From: Siphonodentalium dalli | Taxonomy: Eukaryota; Mollusca; Scaphopoda; Gadilida; Siphonodentaliidae | Length of the DNA stretch: 64,000 bases | NCBI GenBank assembly: GCA_032622095.1 | Contig: CP136065.1 | Location: 219,834,151 to 219,898,150, forward strand | Direction of reading: 5' to 3' | Shown here: in pieces, positions 45,460 through 58,205 of the stretch | How the letters are laid out: each line of letters opens with the position of its first letter | How positions within the stretch are numbered: the first letter of the stretch is position 1 | Made by a program: the position numbers and the translations under genes | The notes under the pieces: generated by a model | Told to the model about the DNA's origin: nothing | The model's database searches: none | Seen by the model: the letters and a program-made list of their open reading frames with translations, nothing else

Positions 45460-47090
45460 TGAATGCACCAACCTCGAAACCACGTGCTTCCCCACCGTGA
45501 TGCTATACAAGAAAACTAAGATGCATGCATCAGGTCAGCCATGAACTATTTAGCAATAGAATAATTCAGTTCGGTTGCGGTTTCACAACGTTACAACTGA
45601 CATACGATTACACAAGACGAACCTTGAATGTGGAACTATGTAACAGTGAATATTAATGTTCTAAATCCCATGTTTCACCTTTAGTGGTAATGGGGTCGTA
45701 CTTTATTAACACGCAAGTAGTGTAATTAAGTACGGGTAATTAGAAGTAACAAATCGTTTAGTTTCTATCGTATCGGCTAAAAGGGGTGAGCAGATTGCTG
45801 ATGATGAATGCTCTCGTAAGGTGCCAATATAATGTGCATATTTGCCCCGTTACGTTTATACACTGTAGCATTGGCGGGCCAGAGTGTGTTGACATGTTAA
45901 GTGTTTGTTTCATTAATAACAGATCAGCAGGGATTTGTCGTGATAACGTATACGTGGAGATATGCTACCTAAACGGTTAAATGAACGGTTGATATAGTAC
46001 ACCACCGTGTATACTCGGTTTAAATAGGTATATTATATAGGGACGTGTGCTCAATTTTGGTGCGGACCGATGATAAAAAAAAAATCAGAGGTAAATGTCG
46101 GCGGGCGGGAGGGCCATTTTTTCAATAATTTTTAAAGAAATTGAACAGTTGCAGCAGCAGCAAAAAAAAGGGTGTACAATTGGCAAATGATGAGGGGCGG
46201 CGTGGCGTGTAACTAGGATTGAAATTAGATATGCAATTTGGAGATTATTGGATGAGGGATGTTATATTAATTATATTAAAGGGACGAGGGGGCTTAGTTG
46301 TCGAAAATATTCATATTTGTTCCAAACACCGTAAACAGAAAAATATTAAAACGCATACATTTTGGTTCAAATATACAATCACTATCGCGTAAACATCATG
46401 CTCACATAAAGACCTACTAAATTTTACCTAAACAAGAGTCTGATTGTGTTATAGAAGGCAGCACAATGCTACTGGCTAATCACACACAAATGGTATAAAC
46501 GCTCTTTATTATTTCCAAATAAGGAATTGAGCAACAAAGAACGCTCTTTATGTTTACCATCATAATATAAAGAAACACCAAGAAAGTAACTTTTTATGCT
46601 TTGTTTACATAACAATCGTCAAATTTACGACAATAACATACTGTTTATGAGATATTTCTCATTTGTATATTAACAAAGTATGTCTATATTTGAATATTAT
46701 TTTCGTTTGTAGCCGTTTTTGGCAGGTGGAAATATGTTCACAGGATACCCACCAAGGCCTTCCGTACCTTTAACGTATACTGCAACTTTTTTTCTTGTCA
46801 ATAGCAGAATACATAATGCTATTAAGAAGTGACACAAAACACAGAACATTTTTTTTAATTATAAGTATTGAGCAGTGAGAAATATTTGAGTCGAGGAAAC
46901 CAGTAACGAAAGGCAATATTAACATGATTTCTGTCAGCGAATAATTGTTTACGTTCCAATGAATATTAAAATGTACTGAAAACAAACTGCTAATGGGTGC
47001 CAGACTTTCATAAACACAAATTATGTATTAATGGTGTAACGACATATTTCGTTCTTAATTGTCTAAAAAAATAGGGGATGGGGATGTTTG
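45460..47090. other. Unassigned interval
   Basis: No recognisable exon or bounded repeat. aacgctctttat appears twice near 46499 and 46540 in a repeat also glimpsed at 50870-50925 (aataaagagcgtt). Confidence 0.4.
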
Positions 47091-47096
47091 GATCTC

Positions 47097-47335
47097 TAGT
47101 TTAACGACATTTTTCGGTCTTTGTAGTTTAACGACATTTTTCGGTCTTTAATAGTTTAATGACATTTTTCGGTCTTTATAATATCTCAAGATATAGGGGG
47201 TATTTGGATCTCTAGTTTAACGACATTTTTCGGTCTTTATAGTTTAACGACATTCTCGGTCTTTAATATTTCAAGATATAGGGGCCCTTAGTGGGTATTT
47301 GGATCTCTAGTTTAACGACATTTTTCGGTCTTTGA
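47097..47335 (+). repeat. 27-30-bp minisatellite
   Basis: Six units of agtttaacgacatttttcgg followed by tcttt, grouped into a longer period with caagatatagggg and tatttggatctct. No coding frame. Confidence 0.8.
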
Positions 47336-47403
47336 TAGCAAAATGGAAGAAGTACATCTTTGGAAAAATGTGGTGGCCCTAAAAAGGAAAGTTGTTTGGT
47401 GAT

Positions 47404-48373
47404 CTTGAAATGCAGTTTTTCTGAACAGTCTTCCTTGATTAAAGTGATGTGAAACACTCCGGCAGACAACGGGCAGAGTGATCAAATAGAAATTAAGAAT
47501 AATCTTTCTCAAAGTAGTTATTTGTTACGAATATTAATCTAAATGGATGATACACAACGTCATTCTTATATATTAGTTAAATGCAATGACTCTCGATGGC
47601 GAAATATTTTTTTTTTAATTATAGCCGATAGTTGCGCCCCGAATCGAGATGTAAATATTTACAATTTGGAGTAGTTCAGACGATGTTCTCTATGAAGTGG
47701 TGTGGTAGATTTTTTTGGAAATTTTCAGTGATGTTAGTAGAATGATAACATTCCCCAGGTTGGCAAAGTGCCTGAGTACTAACTTATCAATTTCTCGCAC
47801 CCGAAAAAGTCCATAACAAGTCCATAATATGTCTTTAAGCATATATATAAATCTCCGAAAACCAAAATTCTAAAGCATTAAACGATTTCTTGAAATGCAG
47901 TTTTTCTGAACAGTCTTCCTTCATTAAAGTGATGTGAAACACTCCGGCAGACACCGGGCAGAGTGATCAAATAGAAATTAAGAATAATCTTTCTCAAAGT
48001 AGTTATTCGTTACGAATATTAATTCAAATGGATGATACACAACGTCATTCTTATATATTAGTTAAATGCAATGACTCTCGATGGCGAAATCATTTTTGTT
48101 TAATTATAGCCGATAGTTGCGCCCCGAATCGAGATGTAAATATTTACAATTTGGAGTAGTTCAGACGATGTTCTCTATGAAGTGGTGTGGTAGATTTTTT
48201 TGGAAATTTTCAGTGATGTTAGTAGAATGATAACATTCCCCAGGTTGGCAAAGTGCCTGAGCACTAACTTATCAATTTCTCGCACCCGAAAAAGTCCATA
48301 ACAAGTCCATAATATGTCTTTAAGCATATATATAAATCTCCGAAAACAAAAATTCTAAAGCATTAAACGATTT
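47404..48373 (+). repeat. Direct tandem duplication of a 485-bp segment carrying a TTAA element
   Basis: Copies 47404-47888 and 47889-48373 start cttgaaatgcagtttttctg and end taaagcattaaacgattt. Each contains one intact AGTGATGTG element with its TTAA flanks: 47443-47834 (TTAA 47439-47442, 47835-47838) and 47928-48319 (TTAA 47924-47927, 48320-48323). Host flank is included, so this is duplication of an occupied site and not two insertions. Confidence 0.85.
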
Positions 48374-48379
48374 GCTATA

Positions 48380-50270
48380 TTTCCAGGGCATATATTTCAT
48401 CTGATTTTGCGAGAATCCATATATACTTTTTCACGAGAATCCAGGGTAATTTGCAAGAATATTTACGAGAATCTAGATTTGGATTCTCGCCGAAATATAA
48501 GCCCTGATTTCACTCTGAAGTGTGCCTAAATGGCATAAATTGTACCGTGGTTCCCATGTTCGCCAAAGTGGCATAAATTTATTTCAGGATAATACTAATT
48601 TTAGGCATTCATTTATATCACTGATATCAGGACAATAAATAGCCATTTCCATTGCATGGAACAAAGAGCGTTATTGTTTATCGGTGTTGTTTTTGGAAGT
48701 GGTGGTAGTTAAATTTTATACATTTCGACCCCCAATAAGTATTTCCGAACAAATGAATTATTAACAAGCGTGACATGACATCATTGACGAAGATAATTAA
48801 CACCGATCTACAAGCAATTAAAGTCTTAAAATGAGCTAAAATTTAACATTTTCTTTAAAAAATTTACATTTTTATCTCTCGCGACATAATTGTCACCAAT
48901 AAAAACAAATTTGATTCATCGTGGAAGTTAGTCGGTGACTATAAATAATGTCACCATTCAACTGAATGTTGTTGAGCATATTTCAACCAATTTTGGAAGT
49001 TTAAATGAATATTTTCTTCACACGCAAAGTAAAATTGACCAAAATTTGTTGTGCACACTCAAGAAACGTCTACCGACACTCGCTAGGCCAAATTATGCCA
49101 TGACCATGCTATAAACTAGCTTGAAATTGGCAAAACAATGAATTTTTTTTTGGTTGAAAAAATTTATCTCCAGTCCATACTGACCATAGGCATAGAGAAC
49201 GATTATTTTTCGATAAAAACGAAAATAATGCGAAATGAAAGTCGGCACTCGTCAGAATGGTGCAGAATAACATACGAGTCTTGTTATATGCGAAAATTTG
49301 ACCTCATTCGATAAATTAGTCTCGTAATTAAGGAATCAATCAGTCAATGGCGCTCGGACATGTGGAATTCCGTCGCACTGTTAGTGTTACTGTAGATGGC
49401 AGACGCAATTTTGAAATGTAAACACGCATCAAACACGCATCAAATTTACCTTTTGTGAGAATAACAAAAGCGCAACCTTGATCAAAGTAATACAATACAC
49501 AACAACACATAGAATAACACTGATATAAACACGGTATAAGTGAGAATAAGACGCGTATTCAGACGTGGAATTTGACAACATTTCGTCGTTTTATCTGTTT
49601 TGCGCACGTCACTTTCCATATTTGGAATTTCCATATATGGGATTTGTGTTAACCTCAATACCGATCAAGTTATCTTAGCATAAACATAAAATATATTGTA
49701 ATTTATGCAACTACGACCCTGGTAACCCTGATAACTAATAAAATATACCGGCCAATTCATTTTAAGATCGTTATTTCACTTTGCTTTAGGCATAAATACA
49801 CTCTTAAACGCACATAAACAACCCATTGGCGTTAAATTAAATATACTCGGTATTTATTAATATTAGTTTTTTATTGCTCAGTATAGAGTTAGACCCTTGA
49901 CACCTGTCAATATATTTGGGCTGAATTCATATGATGCGGTATTATTCCTCGAAATAAACAACAAACCCGTCGTTACTTCGAAATGTCGTTTGGGCTAACA
50001 TTTACACAAATCCTCCGTGTGTTCTCCTCAATTGACACGCAGGTTCTCAGTCGACACACAGGTTATCCCAGAAACTGGTGTGAAATAAACAGCCAAGGTT
50101 TGGCTGAAATTATAAACCAAATAATTCCCCACCGTGATGCTATATTATATACCATTTGAAGCAGGAAGCGCCATGGTAGTGTTGTGTATTGTAGTTAATG
50201 TAATAATATGCTGAATTGAACGTTGAAGAACGCTTTGTTAATGTATCTGTTATTAGCGACCAGGTTTGAT
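48380..50270. other. Unassigned interval
   Basis: AT-rich. tttgcgagaatcc / tttacgagaatct phrases repeat near 48400-48480. No gene recognised. Confidence 0.4.
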
Positions 50271-50275
50271 CTTGT

Positions 50276-50644
50276 TTTATAATAATGACTTGTTCGGGTG
50301 CGTGAAATTGATCAGATAGTACTCGGTTGGTATGCTAACTTAAGGGATGTAGCATTCTACTAATGTTGCCGAAAAATTCAAAGAAATCGCCCTTGCCACT
50401 CCATAGAAAACATCGTTTAAACTACCTTCAATTGTAAATATTTACATCTCGATTCGGGACGCAACTATCGTCGATAAACTAAAACAAATGATTTCGCTAT
50501 CATTTCGCCATTGCATTTAATTAATATATAAGAATGACAGTGTGTGTTGTCAATTTGGATTAATATTTTTAAAAATTAACTACTTTGAGCAAGATTATTT
50601 CTCAATTTATATTTGATCACCCAACCGGAGTGTTTCACATCAAT
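50276..50644 (-). mobile_element. AGTGATGTG-family TTAA element, reverse copy
   Basis: Complement of the 47443 element: gacttgttcgggtgcgtgaa .. ttcgggacgcaactatcg .. ccggagtgtttcacatca, with TTAA at 50645-50648. The left end is not precisely bounded. Confidence 0.7.
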
Positions 50645-50648
50645 TTAA

Positions 50649-51206
50649 AGATACGGGCGGCGTTGGTGGTGGGTATGCTGTTAAAATATTCACCTCCGTC
50701 AAAAACCGCCATAAACAGAGGGAATAGTAAGATATAGACAGAGCCAATCAGACTCCGGAAATATGGCATAAACCGTATGTTATTATCAATTTTTCCCCCT
50801 TTGTTATGTAAACAAAAGCAAAAACAGTTACGTTTCCTGGCTTTTGTTTAGATCCGGATATGGTAAACATAAAGAGCGTTATTTGTTACTGTTTTCCTGA
50901 TATGGAAATAATAAAGAGCGTTTATATCATTTTTGTGTGATTAACCAATAGAATTGCACTGCCTTATGTAAACAGAATCACAACTTCTGTAACAGGAGCA
51001 GGCTCTTGTTTACGTACACCATCGTACGTCTTGACGACAATATACTATTTACGCGCTGATTATGTTTGGCATATGAGCGGAACTGTATATATTTTGGTGT
51101 TCCTTCTGTTGATGACGATTTGAACAAATATGAATATTTCTGCAACGAACGCCGCCCGTGCCTTTAAGTGGGCATTTAGCCAATTCAGATATAACTTCGC
51201 TTTAGT
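50649..51206. other. Unassigned interval
   Basis: Includes repeats of aataaagagcgtt; no gene recognised. Confidence 0.4.
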
Positions 51207-51210
51207 TTAA

Positions 51211-51611
51211 AGGTACTCAATCCAATTCGATGTTCCCCATATAATCAGATTCCATCAACAACACCATTTTTTTTTTGAAATGCTGTTTCAGTTATCAGAA
51301 TCGATTAATTGCCTAAAAATAATGCTAACCACAGTCAACTATTGTATAAAATTGCCCAAAAACGTGTTATTTATCAACAATTTGGGCAACGAAATCTGGC
51401 CGGATTGTCAATATATATTTATCCATCTTCATCCGTAATTTTGTCTTAAACAGTCAGTTTGACGACTTTTTACCAGCCCATAAACAAATACACATTTCGA
51501 GAAATATAGCAAATTAAAAAAATCGATATCTGATCACTCTGAGATTTGATGGATGGGTTCATCGACTCGAATCAAATATTTTTTACCACCGAAGCCAAAA
51601 GAGTACAGGCC
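51211..51611 (+). mobile_element. TTAA element, AGGTACTCAATCC family (copy 3, right end lost)
   Basis: After TTAA (51207-51210): aggtactcaatccaattcga, cagttatcagaatcgattaa, gataaatatatattgac-like blocks and gttcatcgactcgaatcaaa. The terminal right bases and the second TTAA are missing after gaagccaaaagagtac. Confidence 0.7.
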
Positions 51612-53350
51612 AGATTAAGACATCTCTAGAATTAAGCCACATCAGAAATCTCAGGAGGAAGCCACCACCGGGTGGCACTCTATGTGTTGGGAGCTTCTTA
51701 ATTGGTTTGGCTTTTATTAATTCCCATGTGAAGCAAATCATAATAGTTTACATGTAATATATCCGTCCTATATATAATACATCATGCCCGGGAACGCATT
51801 TACTAACCACCGCCATGACCACCACCGGTCATAAACCCTCAAAGACAAACAATTCACCAGGCGGGTCCACAGTAATGCTTACCACATTCGTAATGTCTTC
51901 ATTGTAACCGTGCCATGATGCCACGCCAGATTTACGAGGAGAATTACGCACAGAGTAACGTTCCGGTCCCTGATTTCATTTTACTCTTAATCGCAAGTAT
52001 ATGCAAAATTGGGAATCATTTCGAGATAATAATGCGGGTCCCTGCACCGGTTAAGATAATTGAAAAGATGACTGGCGGTTCTTGCCATCGTAACATAACC
52101 TACCAAGAATTCAATAGTTTAAAAAAAGAACCATGTCACCAAAAATACGTCAACGACGAACATTTGATCTAAAATGACAGTTATGAATCACGTGTGGAGG
52201 ATTGAATATCTTTATTGTCGAATAAATGGGGCCATAGATGTCCGTAAACCGTTATTTACGGGTGGATGTCGATAGAGATAGCCACTTCGAAAGAAAAAAT
52301 TCTTCCCAATATATCATAAACAATCTACAGGTATTTATACGTGTTTCACCGATATTAAATCCACCCATATAACAGAGTGCACTGACGCATAAAAATGCGT
52401 ATTTTTGTGAGACTTACCTTAAATGAAAGTTTCGTGGTCAGATGTACTATTAACAGGAACATGGCTAATAGATGGTAGGAACGTCAAACTTCAATTATCC
52501 AAATGCACCCTCATTTAACCAGACCGAACTACCAACTGCGGGATATTTGAATTTTCGTGAACATTTCTACCCTTGCATGGGCGATAATTTTTCAACTAAT
52601 ACATCGAGTACATCAACCAAATATGTCGTTCGAATATTTTAAACTGGGTGTATTGTACATGCGTCTAAACTTGGCAGTGGAGAAGGGTGTGTATTCAACG
52701 CTTTGCCGGAAGTTTTGAAAATATGCTGAAGGGTACACCGATTTTGAAATCTCGTTCTAAATGACGTTTAGTTTTCGAGACTCTCATGATTTCTGTTGGA
52801 GAATAATTTCTTATGTTTCAACGAGAATTAAAATGAACCGAGTACTAACTGCTGATGGGCGCCAGACTCAGGAACACATATGTTTTATATGTAACCAATA
52901 AGTGGTAATTGCATGGGTGTCTGACAAGGCAACACATCATGTAGTGTTAGCGAAATTTACACCTAGCAACCCGGGATAACAGTAAAAAGTCATAATGAAA
53001 TTCTGGCTGACGGCTCGAAAGCTGTTTGATATGTCAAATTAGGATAAGCTGAAAGAAAATGGCATGAAACCAATTAATATTATAACATTTTATCACAAAG
53101 TGAAGTTGGTACCAAATGTATGGATGACAGGAGAAATAAGAGGGAATCTGCAAAGCATATGACAATAAGGGGAAAAATATGTAACAGTGACCCAAATTTG
53201 TGCAGATGCCTATTCCTTGTTCACTTGTCATAAATTTAGGGCGGAGAGCAGTGGCCCGGAGCGGTTTTACAAAATTTGGAAAAGAATTTCGAACGTACGC
53301 ACCAAAATATCTCAATACTTTATAAATGAAATCACCAGAGAAATAGTCCA
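51612..53350. other. Unassigned interval with two unassigned open frames
   Basis: Two open frames, 51915-52172 (+, 85 codons, opening MMPRQIYEENYAQSNV) and 53034-53351 (-, 105 codons), have fairly ordinary amino-acid composition but no domain I recognise and no convincing splice context. I do not call them genes. Confidence 0.35.
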
Positions 53351-54175
53351 AGTCTTCTCGTACTAAAACCGGCTAAGATATTGGGATGGAGGTGCCGGTC
53401 TTTAGTCCGAGTTCCAGGCCCATGGTCTCCTTTGACACGAGTTAATCGTTAGTGACCCGCTCAAATAAAACCACAATTATATGAAATAAAATATCACAAT
53501 TGCTACAATAAACGGATAGTTTCCGCAGAAGACATGCTATTTGATCTGAAACCCACATCGGTTGTGAATTGAAAGCGGTAATTTAATGTGAAAAGAAACT
53601 TTTGCCACGCACGATGAATTCTCCATTGTAATCGTAATTATACGTGACAATAAATAAATTATTACATAGATTAAATACATATTGAAGATATAAATGTAAT
53701 ACATTAAATAAATTACGGGAATTATAACCATCTCACAGTTTAAAACAGTGTAAACACAATGACCATTAGAATATCATGGGGGCCGCCATTTTGTTTGTAT
53801 CGAAATTCGTTTCGGCCAAAACAAACACCGGACTATGCCGAAGTTCTTCGGAACCTGAGTTCGGCTTTCAGTTAAGTAAACAAACAGAAAAAACAGCGAT
53901 GTTGGTGACAATCAACCGGAATATTCTATGCGTAATTTAACATGAAAGTTAGATTATTATACACCATTATGACCACGATATGTCTCTCTTTCCGATGTAT
54001 ATAGCATCATGTATTGATTCATTAGGTAAATCGAGTAAAATACACCACAGATTCCCGCCACAGATCGTGGGCGTAACTCGTGTGATAGGATTGGTATGCA
54101 AGCGGGCTGGGACAAAAACAGCAAATCGCCATCCCAATATCTTAGCTGGTTTTAGTACAAGAAGACTGGGACTAC
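53351..54175. repeat. Two inverted fragments of the family found after the (GAT)n loci
   Basis: 53351-53420 (gtccaagtcttctcgtacta .. tttagtccgagttcc) and 53516-53560 match 26212-26285 and 26540-26580. 53960-54175 (cattatgaccacgatatgtc, tcgagtaaaatacacc, gccacagatcgtgggcgtaa, ttagctggttttagtacaag) is the same family in reverse. The two together may be the ends of one element of about 0.8 kb. Confidence 0.5.
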
Positions 54176-54226
54176 AGAGAAAGAAAAGAGACGAAGCCAA
54201 TAAGTTCTTCGTCAGTTGCAAGTTGC

Positions 54227-54534
54227 TAACCCGTGCCATACCAAACGTACGAACACCAACTAACCCGTGCCATACCAAACGTACGAACACCAACTAACCC
54301 GTGCCATACCAAACGTACGAACACCAACTAACCCGTGCCATACCAAACGTACGAACACCAACTAACCCGTGCCATACCAAACGTACGAACACCAACTAAC
54401 CCGTGCCATACCAAACGTACGAACACCAACTAACCCGTGCCATACCAAACGTACGAACACCAACTAACCCGTGCCATACCAAACGTACGAACACCAACTA
54501 ACCCGTGCCATACCAAACGTACGAACACCAACTT
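54227..54534 (+). repeat. 34-bp minisatellite, 9 units
   Basis: ctaacccgtgccataccaaa plus cgtacgaacaccaa repeated nine times with virtually no variation. The reading frames over it are artefacts. Such uniformity suggests recent expansion or continued homogenisation. Confidence 0.92.
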
Positions 54535-55045
54535 TCGGGAACAGATTTGAAGTAACGGAGTTCATACACGGTTGGCAAACCCTGTGTACCCTTCAGCACA
54601 TTTTCAAAACATGTGTACCCTTCAGCACTTATTTTTGGTGAGAGTGACGCCTTATTACTGCAGGTTTTTCATTCACCAAACCAGAAAGCTTCTAAATGCG
54701 GATCAAAAATTGTGTTCCCGCCATAAAATCTTAAAGTGTGCATGACCCAGCCATTGTTCATACATAAACATCGAACGCAATTAACGCGTCATAATACATG
54801 TAGTTATATACTGCAACTATAAGACTTCCAGCGAATACACACCCCACGAAAACGCGAAATGTGTTGTCCTGCGAGATATCCCATCGCTATAGCTCAATTT
54901 GACACGGCCAGATTAGCTTTTCTACAATATCCTAAAAACAATAAAGCTTCTCAAATCATCGGCATAGTCAATAGAACTTCAGCCTTAGTAGTGACATGTC
55001 TCAAACGTCCAGGTTTCGATTGTTGGAACTTTACTTTAATTGAAC

Positions 55046-56235
55046 TCATGTGGGCCCATGGAAAATAATAGCAAAGTACGTAAAACAACTATAATTATTG
55101 GAACTCAGGGCCTTCGAAGTGGGTCCATGGTAAATAATATCAAAGTATGAAAAACTACTATCGGAAATAAAGGCCTTCAAGGTGGGCCCATGGTAAATAA
55201 TATCAAAGTATGAAAAACTACTATCGGAAATAAAGGCCTTCAAAGTGGGCCCATGGTAAATAACATCAAAGTATGAAAAACAACTATAATTATTGGAACT
55301 CAGGGCCTTCGAAGTGGGTCCATGGTAAATAATATCAAAGTATGAAAAACTACTATCGGAAATAAAGGCCTTCAAAGTGGGCCCATGGTAAATAATATCA
55401 AAGTATGAAAAACTACTATCGGAAATAAAGGCCTTCAAAGTGGGTCCATGGTAAATAATATCAAAGTATGAAAAACTACTATCGGAAATAAAGGCCTTCA
55501 AAGTGGGTCCATGGTAAATAATATCAAAGTATGAAAAACTACTATCGGAAATAAAGGCATTCAAAGTGGGTCCATGGTAAATAATATCAAAGTATGAAAA
55601 ACTACTATCGGAAATAAAGGCCTTCAAAGTGGGCCCATGGTAAATAATATCAAAGTATGAAAAACTACTATCGGAAATAAAGGCCTTCAAAGTGGGTCCA
55701 TGGTAAATAACATCAAAGTATGAAAAACTACTATCGGAAATAAAGGCCTTCGAAGTGGGCCCATGGTAAATAATATCAATGTATGTAAAACTACTATCGC
55801 AAATCAAGGCCTTCAAAGTGGGCCCATGGTAAATAATATCAAAGTCTGTAAAACAACTATCGGAAATCAAGGCCTTCAAAGTGGCCCATGGAAAATAATA
55901 TCAATGTATGTAAAACTACTATCGGAAATCAAGGCCTTCAAAGTGGGCCCATGGTAAATAATATCAAAGTCTGTAAAATAACTATCGGAAATAAAGGCCT
56001 TCAAAGTGGCCCATGGAAAATAATATCAATGTATGTAAAAATACTATCGGAAATCAAGGTCTTCAAAGTGGGCCCATGGTAAATAACATCAAAGTATTTA
56101 AAACAACTATCGGAAATCAAGGCCTTCGAAGTGGGCCCATGGTAAATAATATCAATGTGTGTAATACTGCTATCGGAAATCAAGGCCTTCGAAGTGGGCC
56201 CATGGAAAATAATATCAAAGTATGTAAACCAACTA
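55046..56235. repeat. 63-bp minisatellite, about 19 units, with 21-codon open frame on - strand
   Basis: Units read aaggccttcaaagtgggccc, atggtaaataatatcaaagt, atgaaaaactactatcggaa and ata. The - strand stays open for 277 codons (55879-55046) as 21-residue units of type KAFISDSSFSYFDIIYHGPT plus L. A variant unit (actataattattggaactca) occurs twice, 195 bp apart, marking a higher-order repeat. Two units at the right (near 55880 and 56006) lack one base, breaking the frame, and there is no upstream exon or signal. I regard it as a non-coding satellite whose unit length happens to be a multiple of three. Confidence 0.85.
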
Positions 56236-56239
56236 GCAT

Positions 56240-57242
56240 TAAACAAGTACATGAAAATAAATTGATTGACATTGTTCTAATTTTTATTATTAATAACTCT
56301 CCAATAATGAGATTTAGCCAATATACAGAATGATTCTGTGCATATTCTATATGTCACAAGCAATTTGGACCATAGAGGCTCAGTATAGTATTTGCTAATG
56401 TGGAAATTAGACTGTTGACAGAACATTCGAACGTGTTTTTTTTTCTGGATGAAAAATTAACCGTTATACAATCCAACCCGAAGTTCGCAAAGGGTGGTCG
56501 AATACACGAAGATCCTTTCGTTAGCGGCGAGATTTCACGTGGGCGCCATGTCGGCCTAATCACACCTCATAATAGTTTCGGAGTGTGACCAGATCCCATC
56601 AAAGATAGTCGAGGACAGACAATTGTTCGTACCCATTACAGATCCCCCTGTCATCCGTTATTTTATCAGTCATTTAACACGAACAAATACCAAACAAATA
56701 CATCGCACACGCTCCATTAACGAGTGATCAGAGTAAACTACCCAATATACTATAGGACCCTTTAATAATAAAGACTTTTCAAAAATGTGTCAATGTTTGA
56801 ATGCGAATACTATTGGGATATAATTGGCCACTGATATATGTATCAAACATAAGATCTTCGCTTTGACTGTCGATTAAAATGGAATTCTCTGGTTGGTTAC
56901 ATATATTATTTATAATGTGGCAAAATCACTGTGCGGGTATTTTGTATCAATTGAGAGATTTTGAAGAACTTATCGCGTCGATATGGTATGTATCGGGGCG
57001 CTAAATCATTCAATTACGGTATACTGTATATATATATATCTAATTATATATTTGATTGGCGCATCCTCTGAATTTCACAAAGTTTCAACGGTGGTCGTTA
57101 TATAGGTTAGCCATATTTGGTTTTCTCGCTGCAATTGATTTTGCCTGCACAACACAATAAGTCTCAACGATATTTTAAATAATTTCCTCCAGATAAAAAG
57201 CTATTACAACCAAACTACGCGTTCATACTAAACCACTCTTGG
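56240..57242. other. Unassigned interval
   Basis: A 62-codon + frame (56400-56588; SNVFFFLDEKLTVIQSNPKF in the middle) faintly recalls a DDE-transposase LDEK block but is too short to claim. A TA microsatellite lies near 57026-57050. Confidence 0.35.
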
Positions 57243-57383
57243 TTAAAGGGGTACTGTGTGTCATTTTCAATAAATTCCCGGTAATAACAACGATCTAATA
57301 TCGATACATGTAATATATAGAACAATAAATAATTTGAGTCAAAGATGTATTCCGTAAACATTCAGGTTAATAGGTTATCTTAA

Positions 57384-57967
57384 AGGCCCACTTAATTTTC
57401 TAACCCCCAGATTACATATATAAAATATATCCCATATTATATACCATGAACCCCCAGATCATATATATAAAATATATCCAATATTATATACCATGAACCC
57501 CCAGATCACATATATAAAATATATCCCATATTATATACATGTATACCATTTGAAAGAGGGAGCTCCAAAACATTGAATTATCAACTTATCCGGTGTAATA
57601 AACCGTGAACATGTTGTTTTTGTTGAGTTACCAACGTGTTTTTGTCATCTAGATTGTAGTAAAAAGTTAATTATTTTCAATGGAGGGGGGAATAACTCTA
57701 TATTATAAAGATAGTGTTATCCCCATTCCATTGAAAATTCATCTTTAGTTTGAATTCTGTTGCATTCTGTGAGCCAAAAATGGGGGTAGTCTTTCTATGA
57801 TTTCAGCTTTTTTCTATGTCTCTATGGGTATCTTCTGAGACACAGGTGTTTCAAATGTGATGAATTATAGTATTGTAATCATATTTTTGTGGCATAGATT
57901 GTTATTAAAACCGTATATCAAGTCACTATAACAAAAATAATCGGTGACTCTAAAATTAAGTGGACCT
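57384..57967 (+). mobile_element. TTAA element, AGGCCCACTTAA family (copy 3, nested)
   Basis: The ends aggcccacttaattttcta and taaaattaagtggacct have TTAA at 57380-57383 and 57968-57971. Near the left end a 45-bp block (ccccagatcacatatataaa, atatatcccatattatatac) is tandemly triplicated (about 57402-57545), unlike the other copies. Confidence 0.8.
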
Positions 57968-57971
57968 TTAA

Positions 57972-58205
57972 TAGAAATCTATTTTCTACTCCTTGAATTC
58001 CATATATGGGCATGCCTTGTTCGAACTGGAATTCCCCCAGCATGCGTACGTCTTCACAAATGTAAACAATCAACTTCTTTCACGTGTGATAAGCGTAATA
58101 AGCGAGATCACTGAGTCGCGGCCATATTGGATTCATCCAGCCGCCGTTTGAGGTTTAAGTGCTACACGTCAAAGTTCTGGAGGTGTATTCCATATATGGA
58201 ACTAT
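57972..58205 (+). repeat. Left arm of the 29.6-kb foldback block
   Basis: gaaatctattttctactcct to ccatatatggaactatgaat matches 29579-29810 closely and again directly follows an AGGCCC element. The right arm is missing. Confidence 0.75.

Noticed and set aside
53967-54297. Pair of overlapping frames of 105-108 codons on both strands
   Set aside because: They cover a repeat-family fragment and the start of the 34-bp minisatellite; no domain recognised.
54227-54534. CRISPR-like array
   Set aside because: The 34-bp units are contiguous with no spacers, and the host is a eukaryote; it is a minisatellite.
56400-56588. 62-codon frame with LDEKLTV, reminiscent of a DDE transposase
   Set aside because: One short motif without flanking conserved blocks is insufficient.
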